A stretch of DNA of 33,300 nucleotides. It comes from a virus. How positions within the stretch are numbered: position 1 is the first letter of the stretch; every line of letters starts with the position of its first letter. Shown one piece after another: positions 22,132 through 28,235 of the stretch. Under the pieces are notes generated by a model. That model saw only the letters and a list, made by a program, of their open reading frames with translations, made no database searches and was not told where the DNA came from. The stretch covers positions 1-33,300 of the IMG/VR virus record IMGVR_UViG_3300042484_002499. One strand, written 5' to 3'. The translations under genes and the position numbers were made by a program.

Positions 22132-22445
22132 TTGCCGGCCTCCTTCTTTGCCTGCTGTGCGCGCCACTTAGCGGCACGCTCGCGCTTCTTGGCGACGATC
22201 GCGATGTGCTTCTCGCACATGGCGACGTCCACCTCGGCCGTGACCGCGCGCACGAACTTGCCCTCTGCCGTCCACGTGCTCGGCGTCACTTCAACCGTGT
22301 ACTGCTCAACGATGCCGGTCGCCGCGTTCTTGCAGAAGAACTTAGCCGTGCTGCCGGCGACGTTGCTGGTGCGGTAGAAGGTGCCGGTGCGGTCGCTCAT
22401 GACGATGTACGAGCAGCCGTTCTTTGCGCTATTGATGCCGTTCAT
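22128..22445 (-). CDS. Unknown small protein, leftward operon 2
   Basis: A 105-residue protein. It has a beta-rich N-terminal half (NGCSYIVMSDRTGTFYRTS...TAKFFCKNAATG) and a strongly basic helical C-terminus (KKRERAAKWRAQQAKKEAGK), suggesting nucleic-acid or membrane-surface contact. Start ATG 22445 overlaps the previous stop as ATGA. The longer open frame up to 22751 runs through the upstream gene and the promoter and is not used. Its end EAGK resembles the ends of operon-1 genes. Confidence 0.55.
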   Translation of the reverse strand: MNGINSAKNGCSYIVMSDRTGTFYRTSNVAGSTAKFFCKNAATGIVEQYTVEVTPSTWTAEGKFVRAVTAEVDVAMCEKHIAIVAKKRERAAKWRAQQAKKEAGK

Positions 22446-22660
22446 CGTGCCAACTCCATGCCGGCATCGGCGCGGACCTCTGCGCAGCCGGCGCAGGTGC
22501 AGTGCTCGGCCAACCAGAGAATGACGACGTCGCTGCGGTTGCTCAACACACGCAGCGCGCGCTGGTCGTTGAACGAGAACGTGGCGCGCTCTGCGATCTT
22601 GGCGGCCAACCGGCCTGCCACGTTGAGCGCCTTGTGCATCTTCTGCTCGGTTCCGGTCAT
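22442..22660 (-). CDS. Unknown small protein, first gene of leftward operon 2
   Basis: A 72-residue protein with a helical N-terminal half (QKMHKALNVAGRLAAKIAERA) and a C-terminal CTCAGC cluster, which may bind a metal. ATG 22660 follows GAGGAGGAACAG, right after the conserved leader hairpin and promoter. No known family. Confidence 0.6.
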   Translation of the reverse strand: MTGTEQKMHKALNVAGRLAAKIAERATFSFNDQRALRVLSNRSDVVILWLAEHCTCAGCAEVRADAGMELAR

Positions 22661-22692
22661 CTGTTCCTCCTCGCCGGCGGTGCCGGCATCTG

Positions 22693-22712
22693 CGGGCGGC
22701 TGGTGCCTCCCG
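22693..22712 (-). ncRNA. Conserved 5'-leader RNA hairpin, copy 2
   Basis: Minus-strand RNA CGGG-A-GGC-ACCA-GCC-G-CCCG: 4-bp stem, A-G mismatch, 3-bp stem, ACCA loop, starting 9 nt after the -10. Compared with copy 1 the outermost pair changes from G-C to C-G. A GCCGGC inverted repeat (22673-22687) also precedes the ribosome site as in copy 1. Confidence 0.8.
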
Positions 22713-22721
22713 TCTGGGTTT

Positions 22722-22751
22722 AGTAAAACACACCCCTAGCGAGCCTGTCAA
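22722..22751 (-). promoter_or_regulatory. Leftward promoter of operon 2
   Basis: Minus strand: TTGACA (22746-22751), 18-bp spacer, TTTACT (22722-22727), discriminator AAACCCAGA. -35 is the exact consensus. Confidence 0.85.
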
Positions 22752-22887
22752 TGGGGTAGGGGAGCCGGTAGGGGCCGGAGGCGAGCGCGGCCCTCGGAGA
22801 GTACTCTACGACGGGGGTGCTATTCGCGCCCGTCCACGCGTACGAGGCCCCTCTCCGTGGCTCGGAGATGCCAAGGAAGGCCCGCCG
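22752..22887. other. Intergenic region with small hairpins
   Basis: A 136-bp non-coding stretch between the operon-2 promoter and the end of operon 3. It holds a 10-bp palindrome AGAGTACTCT (22798-22807) and a TCTCCG/CGGAGA hairpin (22852-22868). On the minus strand a GGCCC/GGGCC stem containing the HTH gene stop is followed by TTCCTT. These may end the leftward operon 3, but none is a textbook terminator. Confidence 0.4.
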
Positions 22888-23097
22888 TTAGAGGGCCGCC
22901 GGCGTACCCCTGCCGAGGTTCTCGCGCCGGTACCGCTCCACCTCGGTCGCGGTCACGAGCCACAGGCTCCCGACCTTCGTGGCCTTGAGTTTGGCCCGCT
23001 GGATCTGCACGCGCAGGGTGACGGTCGCCAACCCTAGCGATGCGGCCGCCTGTGCCAGTGTCATCACACCGGCGAGTGTGTCGTTCGTCGTCTTCAT
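22888..23097 (-). CDS. Excisionase-like helix-turn-helix protein
   Basis: A 69-residue protein. MTLAQAAASLGLATVTLRVQ followed by IQRAKLKATKVGSLWLVTAT and EVERYRREN is the classic excisionase/MerR-like winged HTH found across phages. Start ATG 23097 follows AGAGGTGG; an upstream in-frame extension to 23127 reads into purB. It lies 13 nt after the purB stop. With no integrase in the window it is more likely a transcriptional regulator than an excisionase. Confidence 0.8.
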   Translation of the reverse strand: MKTTNDTLAGVMTLAQAAASLGLATVTLRVQIQRAKLKATKVGSLWLVTATEVERYRRENLGRGTPAAL

Positions 23098-23110
23098 CTG
23101 TGCCACCTCT

Positions 23111-24400
23111 CTAGAGCCGACCGACAAGGCCGGCGATTCGCTTGATGGTGCCTTCGTTGTCTGCTGCGAGTTGCAACGCTGCGACCAGCGGCCCGTCGGT
23201 AACCGGCTCGCTCAACTGTGACAACACCGCACCGACCAACGGCATGCCGACGTCACGCGAGTACGTCAGCCCTCGTTCCGTCGCTCTATAGGCGTCCTGT
23301 CGGTTGATGCCGTGAGCCACGAGCGTGTCCAAGATGCGGCCACTGAGCAGGCGCTCGTCGTGTAGCGAGTTAGCGCGTGCCGCCTCCTCGTTCACCTCCA
23401 ACTCGTTGATGACGCCGCGGAGTTCGCTAAGGACGAAGTCAAAAACGGCGAACGCGTCCGGCACGACCACCCGCTCGGTGCTGCTGTGCGAGAGGTCGCG
23501 CTCGTGCCAAAGCGCTTGACTCTCCATCATCGCCACGGCATACGCACGCAGGAGCCGGCTGAGGCCGGTGATGCGCTCGCTGCGCACGGGGTTGCTCTTG
23601 TGCGGCATCGCACTGCTACCCTGCTGCGCCGGTGCCTTGAACTCCGACACCTCGCCGAGTTCGTCCTGCGCCAAGAGCCGCACGCTCGTCGCGATGCGCT
23701 CAAAGGTGCCGGCGGCCACGGCCATCGTCGCCAACAGAGAGGCCAACCGGTCGCGCGCCACGATCTGCGTAGCGAACGGCTCCGGCCTTAGCCCTAGCGA
23801 GAGCAACGCGCGCCGCTCCTGCTCTGGTGTCAGCACCGGATAGGTGCCGACCGGTCCGCTTAGTTTGCCGATCAACAGGCCGGCGAGCGCCTCGTCTAGC
23901 CGGTCGTAGGAGCGGCGCAGTTCGCAGTGCCAGCCGGCCAGTTTGAACCCGAACGTGGACAGTTGGGCGCGCCGCCCGTGCGTCCTAGCCGCTACCGGTG
24001 TCGCCGCGTGCCGGTGTGCCAGAATGCGCAACTCGGCCAGCAGGTCAAGGAACTCGTCACGGACGAGGTCGCCGGCGTCGCGCAGTTGAAGCGCGAGAGC
24101 CGTGTCTGCCACGTCGCTGCTGGTCAGTCCGTAGTGAAACCAGCGCTCCCCCGCTGGGCCGGCCGTCTTGCCGGTCGCCTCAACGAAGGCCGCCGTTTCG
24201 TGCTTCAGGCGCCTCTCGGCCTCCTTGATCGCCGGCACGTCCACCCGCGCCCGCTGGATCGCCTCGGCGTCCTTGAGCGGCACGAGGCCATCGTCGGCCA
24301 GCACGTCCGTCGCGGCCTGTTCCACCATGAGCATGTGTTTGAAGCGGCCCTCGTCCGACCACACGCCGGCCATCTGTGGCCTCTGGTATCTCTCAATCAT
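23111..24400 (-). CDS. purB: Adenylosuccinate lyase
   Basis: A 429-residue full-length PurB homologue of the fumarase/aspartase superfamily. Three conserved regions are seen: YGLTSSDVADTA (first signature, about residues 89-100), ARTHGRRAQLSTFG with the catalytic His (about 139-152), and QQGSSAMPHKSNP, the flexible superfamily signature loop with the catalytic Ser. It splits adenylosuccinate and, for PurZ product, would release fumarate to give dZMP. The gene starts at ATG 24400 with GGGAGGAG upstream, 8 nt inside the end of the Mom-like gene. Encoded far from purZ and on the other strand. Confidence 0.93.
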   Translation of the reverse strand: MIERYQRPQMAGVWSDEGRFKHMLMVEQAATDVLADDGLVPLKDAEAIQRARVDVPAIKEAERRLKHETAAFVEATGKTAGPAGERWFHYGLTSSDVADTALALQLRDAGDLVRDEFLDLLAELRILAHRHAATPVAARTHGRRAQLSTFGFKLAGWHCELRRSYDRLDEALAGLLIGKLSGPVGTYPVLTPEQERRALLSLGLRPEPFATQIVARDRLASLLATMAVAAGTFERIATSVRLLAQDELGEVSEFKAPAQQGSSAMPHKSNPVRSERITGLSRLLRAYAVAMMESQALWHERDLSHSSTERVVVPDAFAVFDFVLSELRGVINELEVNEEAARANSLHDERLLSGRILDTLVAHGINRQDAYRATERGLTYSRDVGMPLVGAVLSQLSEPVTDGPLVAALQLAADNEGTIKRIAGLVGRL

Positions 24401-25064
24401 TCCGATCTCCTCCCGCTTTTGTCGGATACGGTAGCACCTTGTACTTCAAGGCCGCGCGCATCCGCTTCTTGTCCGTCTTGCTACCGACTAGGTACACGTA
24501 CCGGTGTTTACGTGAGCGCTCCACTCGCGTGACGTTCTCGGTGCCGAACCTGCCCGCGACGTCGCTATGCCCGACTCCTCTGGTCCAACTCCGCGGGTGC
24601 ACGTGCTCCAACCCCTTCACAACCGTGTCCGTGCGTTTCGCGGACAGGCCGGTGTAGAGTGCATTCGTCGCTTGGTAGACGATCCCCTCGTGACCTTGCG
24701 CCGTGTCTGCGAAGGACACCACCACAGACGGGCGCGGCAACAGCAGCAACGACGCACTGACCAACCGGCCCGCTTCGTAGCGGCGATTGTCTGCCAACAC
24801 CAACCGGCTAAGTTCTAGCACTCTAGCGCTCCATTCGTCGCCGCAGATACCGCGAATCAGCGCCGGCGTAGACGGACGGCCGTAGGTCACCACGCCGACC
24901 AGTCCGCCGCTCAAAAACAGGCCAAAGGCGTGGCTCACCGTGGGCATTCTGTGGGCGTAGTGCAACTCCAAGATGAACGGCCGCGCGTCTTGTGTCGTGA
25001 TCCGTCGCACGGCGTACCCCTCGGCCTGTTCGTTGAACGCGCCGAGTTGCTGGGGGAGAGTCAT
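24393..25064 (-). CDS. Mom-family DNA adenine-modification protein
   Basis: A 223-residue protein. H-Y-x-H-R (35-39), SHAFGLF...GLVGVVTYG (44-62), LELSRLVLAD (83-92), VVVSFADTAQGHEGIVYQATN (split: SFADTAQGHEG 117-127 and IVYQATN 128-134) and a final KKRMRAALKYKVLPYPTK are the pattern of phage Mom proteins, GNAT-fold enzymes that turn adenine into a methylcarbamoyl-adenine to block restriction. ATG 25064 overlaps the preceding stop (ATGA); the frame could extend to 25088. The target may be A or Z. Family assignment is from pattern memory, not a search. Confidence 0.82.
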   Translation of the reverse strand: MTLPQQLGAFNEQAEGYAVRRITTQDARPFILELHYAHRMPTVSHAFGLFLSGGLVGVVTYGRPSTPALIRGICGDEWSARVLELSRLVLADNRRYEAGRLVSASLLLLPRPSVVVSFADTAQGHEGIVYQATNALYTGLSAKRTDTVVKGLEHVHPRSWTRGVGHSDVAGRFGTENVTRVERSRKHRYVYLVGSKTDKKRMRAALKYKVLPYPTKAGGDRND

Positions 25065-25390
25065 ACGCCGGCGCTTCGCATCGTCCAAGGTGCGACCTCA
25101 ATAACAACGTCGCGCTCGGTGCCTACCGGCGAGGTCGCCCGCACCTGCATACGAAGCAGGCCAGCGGCGTCGTGCGTTGAACTCAACGACTCGGATAAGA
25201 CGACGCGCCAACCGTTTGGACTGGCCGCCTCCATACCGGCCGCGACCCCGTGGGCCACGGCTCGCGTCGTGTGGATAGCCGTGCCGATTGACGTCGTCCG
25301 TAGGTACACCTCGGACGAGCCGGCCCCCGACCGGATCAGCACGCTCCACTCCTCAATCACGGCGGGGTTCTCGCTTCTTTGGTTTTTCAT
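25061..25390 (-). CDS. Unknown protein upstream of Mom-like gene
   Basis: A 109-residue protein with a beta-rich centre (EEWSVLIRSGAGSSEVYLRTTS) and a closing VVIEVAPW strand. The mixed Thr/Ser/Val composition suggests a small beta-sandwich or ferredoxin-like fold; no family recognised. Start is ATG 25390 with GAGAGGAG upstream. An alternative ATG at 25420 overlaps the upstream stop. Its stop overlaps the Mom-like start. Coupling suggests a partner or control factor for Mom, but nothing in the sequence proves it. Confidence 0.55.
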   Translation of the reverse strand: MKNQRSENPAVIEEWSVLIRSGAGSSEVYLRTTSIGTAIHTTRAVAHGVAAGMEAASPNGWRVVLSESLSSTHDAAGLLRMQVRATSPVGTERDVVIEVAPWTMRSAGV

Positions 25391-25416
25391 GGTCGCACTC
25401 CTCTCTGCTCCTGCCA

Positions 25417-25833
25417 TCATTCAACCTCCACGCTCTCAACGTGCCAACCGACCGGCACCTGTTCGCTCGTCAGCAGTTTCTCGCCGACCAACTCGGAGAA
25501 GGTGTCGCGCGCTGCGTCAGCGAGCGCCTCTTCAACCTCCTCGCGTGCGGCGAACTTACCGGAAACCCGCAGGGCGTCGGCAGTGATCCGAAAGACTAGC
25601 GTGCGGCCGCTGCCGTGCAGAGCAAACGGCGCCGCGGTTGAATAACCGGCGACCTCGTATTCGCTCTCGCCGTCGGCGCCTAATCCATCAAACGCTTCGC
25701 CGTCAAGGTAGCCGGCGAAGGCTGTGACCAACTTCGTCGCTCGGTCCGTAATGTACTCGCACGCCTCCTCGTGCGTCTGCATCGCGCCGGCCGTCTGTGC
25801 CAGTTCAACGAGGACCTCAATCTCGGCCTTCAC
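25417..25833 (-). CDS. Unknown acidic protein, leftward operon 3
   Basis: A 138-residue protein. The N-terminus is helical (KAEIEVLVELAQTAGAMQTHEEACEYI). It has a mid-section with GSGRTLVFRITADALRVSG and a C-terminal acidic tail with VGWHVESVEVE. GTG 25833 overlaps the previous stop; the longer open frame up to 26130 runs inside the upstream gene. Function unknown. Confidence 0.55.
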   Translation of the reverse strand: MKAEIEVLVELAQTAGAMQTHEEACEYITDRATKLVTAFAGYLDGEAFDGLGADGESEYEVAGYSTAAPFALHGSGRTLVFRITADALRVSGKFAAREEVEEALADAARDTFSELVGEKLLTSEQVPVGWHVESVEVE

Positions 25834-26093
25834 TTGGTTGCCTCCTCTCCGCGGCCGCGGCCGCAATCGCTGCACGTGTCCTGAAACCCGCCCTCTACGC
25901 AGGTGAGCCGGCAGCAGTCGCAGAACTCTGTGGACGCGATAGGCGAGAGCCGGCGGCGATTCGTGTCGCCGACCAGCGTGTTGTGCTTCTCGCAGATCGC
26001 GTACCAGTTGAGTCCTTCGTCCATGCTGAGGTGCGCGGCCGAGGTGATCGTCACACCGGCGCGGTTGGTGTAGGGCTTTGTGTAGGCGCTCAC
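25830..26093 (-). CDS. Cysteine-rich putative zinc protein, leftward operon 3
   Basis: An 87-residue protein. It has CEKH near residue 34, FCDCCRLTC near the centre and CSDC near the end, enough ligands for two zincs. The mid-part (AHLSMDEGLNWYAICEKHNTLVG) recalls the small 'C-x-x-H' binding modules of phage early proteins. GTG 26093 overlaps the preceding stop. Function unknown. Confidence 0.55.
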   Translation of the reverse strand: MSAYTKPYTNRAGVTITSAAHLSMDEGLNWYAICEKHNTLVGDTNRRRLSPIASTEFCDCCRLTCVEGGFQDTCSDCGRGRGEEATK

Positions 26094-26416
26094 TTGGACA
26101 CCTCCACACCGGCGGCGCGAAGGATCGCACGCGCCGAGTCCAAACCGGCGACGACCTTGCCGGCCTCGTCGGTCGTGAGGTCGGTGCCGGTCAGCGCGTT
26201 GGCGAACTCGGACACCGACACGAAGCGGAAGAGGTCGGCCTTCAGTACGTCGTGCGCGTAATCGCGTCCGGCGAATGCGTAGATGAAGCACCAGCCGCGC
26301 GAGCCGCCGGTGTAAGACAACTTGCCGACGGTGCCGGCCTTGATCGTCCAACCGTCGCGGTCGGTCACGTCGCTCACCGGTGCGACGTTGGTGCGTGGTG
26401 CTGGTCCGTTCTTCAT
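26090..26416 (-). CDS. Unknown protein, first gene of leftward operon 3
   Basis: A 108-residue protein with a beta-rich centre (WTIKAGTVGKLSYTGGSRGWCF, YAFAGRDYAHDV) and a helical C-terminus. ATG 26416 is preceded by GAGAGGAG after a promoter and the conserved leader hairpin. Start of the operon that runs through the Mom-like and purB genes. No family recognised. Confidence 0.6.
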   Translation of the reverse strand: MKNGPAPRTNVAPVSDVTDRDGWTIKAGTVGKLSYTGGSRGWCFIYAFAGRDYAHDVLKADLFRFVSVSEFANALTGTDLTTDEAGKVVAGLDSARAILRAAGVEVSK

Positions 26417-26448
26417 TCTGCTCTCCTCTCGGCCTGCCGGCCGTTTCG

Positions 26449-26468
26449 CGGGTCGCTAGTGCGCCCCG
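26449..26468 (-). ncRNA. Conserved 5'-leader RNA hairpin, copy 3
   Basis: Minus-strand RNA CGGG-G-CGC-ACTA-GCG-A-CCCG. The inner stem is CGC/GCG where the other copies have GGC/GCC, a compensatory change in both arms, and the loop is ACTA. Position (9 nt after the -10) and length are identical to the other copies. Confidence 0.8.
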
Positions 26469-26477
26469 TCTGATATT

Positions 26478-26507
26478 AGTAAACCACACCCGTGCCGAGC
26501 CTGTCAA
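26478..26507 (-). promoter_or_regulatory. Leftward promoter of operon 3 (Mom/purB)
   Basis: Minus strand: TTGACA (26502-26507), 18-bp spacer ending TGTGG, TTTACT (26478-26483), discriminator AATATCAGA. Same layout as the two other leftward promoters. Confidence 0.85.
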
Positions 26508-26542
26508 TGGGGTACCCGCGGCACCCCCCTCGCCCCGCGTAT

Positions 26543-26574
26543 GGAACGCCTGCGGAACGTTTCGGAACGGTTCC
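26543..26574. repeat. Triple GGAACG direct repeat with inverted end
   Basis: GGAACG at 26543, 26554 and 26564 (one helical turn apart), the last forming GGAAC-G-GTTCC with the bases that follow. It lies 36 bp upstream of the operon-3 -35 box. Candidate operator or replication-protein sites. One direct and one inverted GGAACG-type word also lie in the non-coding gap before the small terminase. Confidence 0.6.
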
Positions 26575-26593
26575 CGTCACGCTCCTGAAACGA

Positions 26594-26632
26594 GGACAGG
26601 ACAAGGACACGGACAAAGACAAGGACGAGGAC
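26594..26632. repeat. Short tandem GGAC repeat (period 6)
   Basis: Seven GGAC-type units (one AGAC), mostly 6 bp apart, between about 26594 and 26632 in non-coding DNA, next to the GGAACG repeats. Possible iteron-like replication origin or regulatory repeat; no AT-rich stretch lies beside it. Confidence 0.6.
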
Positions 26633-26701
26633 AGTCTTGTGCTGTAAGAAAAAAGGCCACACGATCCACGAACCGGCGCACTCAACGGCGCACCGGTGTG
26701 G

Positions 26702-26707
26702 TACACT
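26702..26707 (+). promoter_or_regulatory. Candidate rightward late promoter -10 box
   Basis: TACACT preceded by TGTGG, the same extension seen before the leftward -10 boxes, and followed by AAACGAGA, similar to their discriminators. No good -35 is at the 17-18 bp distance, so an activator may be needed. Confidence 0.4.
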
Positions 26708-26842
26708 AAACGAGAAGGCAGCGCAGCGCTGGCCCTCGGCCTACAAGACACGCCAACCTGATCGGCCTCGTGTGAGTTGGCAACAGTTGAGCCGCTGCAT
26801 ACCTGCGCACCGAGCAGGCTGCCGCCTGTCCGGTGCACAACC

Positions 26843-26881
26843 GGCCAGTGCGCGCACTCTCCTCGTGTTGTCGCACTGGCC
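26843..26881. repeat. 10-bp inverted repeat in late leader
   Basis: GGCCAGTGCG (26843-26852) and CGCACTGGCC (26872-26881), 19-nt loop, ending 11 nt before the ribosome site of the first late gene. It could shape the 5' leader of the late transcript. The 26417-26905 gap otherwise holds only the promoters and repeats listed. Confidence 0.6.
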
Positions 26882-26905
26882 TCTATTCTAGTGAGGAGCC
26901 GAGCA

Positions 26906-27334
26906 ATGAGCAGACACGACGACCGCACCGACCAAGTTAGTGAATGGGTCGCTTCAGTTCTGCCAGCGCTCTCACTCTCGCACTGGTTGGTGCGCGTCGT
27001 AGAAGACGCTGCACCAGACGACGCACACGCAGACACGTCACCACACTCACAAGCGAACACCGCAACCGTCCGGCTCGGCGCGTCCTTTTGGACGCTGCCA
27101 GCGGACGAACAACGCAGCACACTCACGCACGAACTCGTGCACCTGCTGCTCTGTCGTATTGACCAGATGAGCGACACGCTAGAAGACACGCTCGGCTCTA
27201 CCGGCTGGGCCGTGTGGCGTCCGTTGTGGGAGAACGAACACGAGCGCGCAGTTGATGCGATCTCTCTGCTGTTGGCTCCGCACCTGCCGCCGTTTGAGTT
27301 GCACACCGCGCCGGCACAGAAGGGGAAGAAGTGA
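26906..27334 (+). CDS. Putative HELVH zinc protein
   Basis: A 142-residue protein. THELVHLLLCRID holds an H-E-x-x-H zinc-peptidase motif; a downstream ENEHERAVDAISLLL could give the third ligand, as in ImmA/IrrE-like small metallopeptidases with their H-E-x-x-H...E-x-x-A layout. Start is ATG 26906 with GAGGAG upstream; the frame to 26777 lies in the leader. Unusually low in GC-rich codons and rich in Asp, His and Thr in its first half. It precedes the HNH gene. It may be a peptidase, or a pseudo-enzyme with a structural role. Confidence 0.6.
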   Translation: MSRHDDRTDQVSEWVASVLPALSLSHWLVRVVEDAAPDDAHADTSPHSQANTATVRLGASFWTLPADEQRSTLTHELVHLLLCRIDQMSDTLEDTLGSTGWAVWRPLWENEHERAVDAISLLLAPHLPPFELHTAPAQKGKK

Positions 27335-27639
27335 GAAAACCCTGCCTCGTGTGTGGCACACCGTCCAACGGATCGCGCTGCGCGCGTCACCTTCTCTTCG
27401 GACACAAGACGCCGCGCCCTGAGTATCAAACGAAGGAATGGCGCGCTCTCTCCAAGAAGATGCGAACGGCTCAACCTTGGTGCTCTAAGTGCGGCACCGC
27501 TAACGACCTCACACTGGACCACGTCGTGCCGCTCTCTAAGGGAGGGCCGGCGCTACCGGACGAGTCCGGCGTTGTTGTTCTCTGCCGGCGGTGCAACAGC
27601 AGCAGGGGGGCAGGCACTCCGGCGCATGCACGGGCATAA
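27331..27639 (+). CDS. HNH endonuclease next to terminase
   Basis: A 102-residue HNH nuclease. CSKCGTANDLTLDHVVPLSKGG and VVLCRRCNSSRG show the beta-beta-alpha-metal core with D-H, N and two CxxC zinc pairs; a further CLVCG...CARH knuckle lies at the N-terminus. In HK97-like phages an HNH protein beside the terminase is needed for cutting at cos and for packaging. GTG 27331 overlaps the upstream stop. Likely partner of the terminase. Confidence 0.88.
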   Translation: MRKPCLVCGTPSNGSRCARHLLFGHKTPRPEYQTKEWRALSKKMRTAQPWCSKCGTANDLTLDHVVPLSKGGPALPDESGVVVLCRRCNSSRGAGTPAHARA

Positions 27640-27737
27640 GAGCATATGGGGATAGGGTAAAAGTCCTACGCGCGTCCGTTCCTTACCCCGCACCGAGTCA
27701 GGAACGCATACCGTCAATCGGGGGGTAGGGGAGTCTT
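27640..27737. other. Non-coding gap before terminase, candidate cos region
   Basis: A 98-bp gap between the HNH and small terminase genes. It contains CGTTCC and GGAACG arms about 18 nt apart (around 27679-27708) and ends in GGTAGGGGAG, the terminase ribosome site. Position next to HNH and terminase genes fits a packaging site, but no cut site can be read from the sequence. Confidence 0.35.
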
Positions 27738-28235
27738 ATGGCTGAACGTCTACCGAACGAGGTGAAGCGCAAGCGTGGCACGCTCCGACCGGACCGAGTG
27801 CCGACGCCTATCACCAGCATCGCCGCGCTACCCCCCGCCGCGCCCGCCTCGCTTGACGAGCCGCCGGCGCACCTAGGGCCGGCCGGTGCCGAGTCATGGC
27901 GCAGGGTCGTCGGTCACTGTCGCAGTTGGCTCGCCGATTCCGACCTTGCCGCCGTTCAACTACTAGCCGAGGCGATGGATAAGCGCGCCGACCTCATGGC
28001 ACGGCTCCAGTCCGAGGGTTGGACGCTCTACACCGACAAGGGCTACGCCTACGCACACCCCGCCGCGGGCCAGTTGCAGGCGGTCACGGAGGAGGTGCGT
28101 AAATGGATGCAGTCGCTGGGCCTGACACCGGCCGACAGGAGCCGGCTGGGAGTGGCCGAGGTCAAGGCAAGAAGCGCGCTGGAAGAACTCGCAGCAAAGC
28201 GCGACGCACACCTACGAAGGAGCCGACAGGCGTAG
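27738..28235 (+). CDS. terS: Terminase small subunit (P27 family)
   Basis: A 165-residue protein. A Pro-rich, basic N-terminus (NEVKRKRGTLRPDRVP) is followed by AAPASLDEPPAHLGPAGAESWRRVV and a helical body with DSDLAAVQLLAEAMDKRADL, then GLTPADRSRLGVAEVK, the usual P27-family ending. It binds the packaging start site and recruits the large subunit. ATG 27738 with GGGGAG upstream. Its last 133 nt overlap the large terminase frame. Confidence 0.85.
   Translation: MAERLPNEVKRKRGTLRPDRVPTPITSIAALPPAAPASLDEPPAHLGPAGAESWRRVVGHCRSWLADSDLAAVQLLAEAMDKRADLMARLQSEGWTLYTDKGYAYAHPAAGQLQAVTEEVRKWMQSLGLTPADRSRLGVAEVKARSALEELAAKRDAHLRRSRQA

Noticed and set aside
22888-23097. True excisionase of a temperate phage
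   Set aside because: No integrase, attachment site or repressor gene was seen, so the HTH protein is better called a regulator.
26637-26891. 84-residue rightward open frame in the leader before the late genes
   Set aside because: Low-complexity composition, no ribosome site, spans the inverted repeat and the putative promoter.
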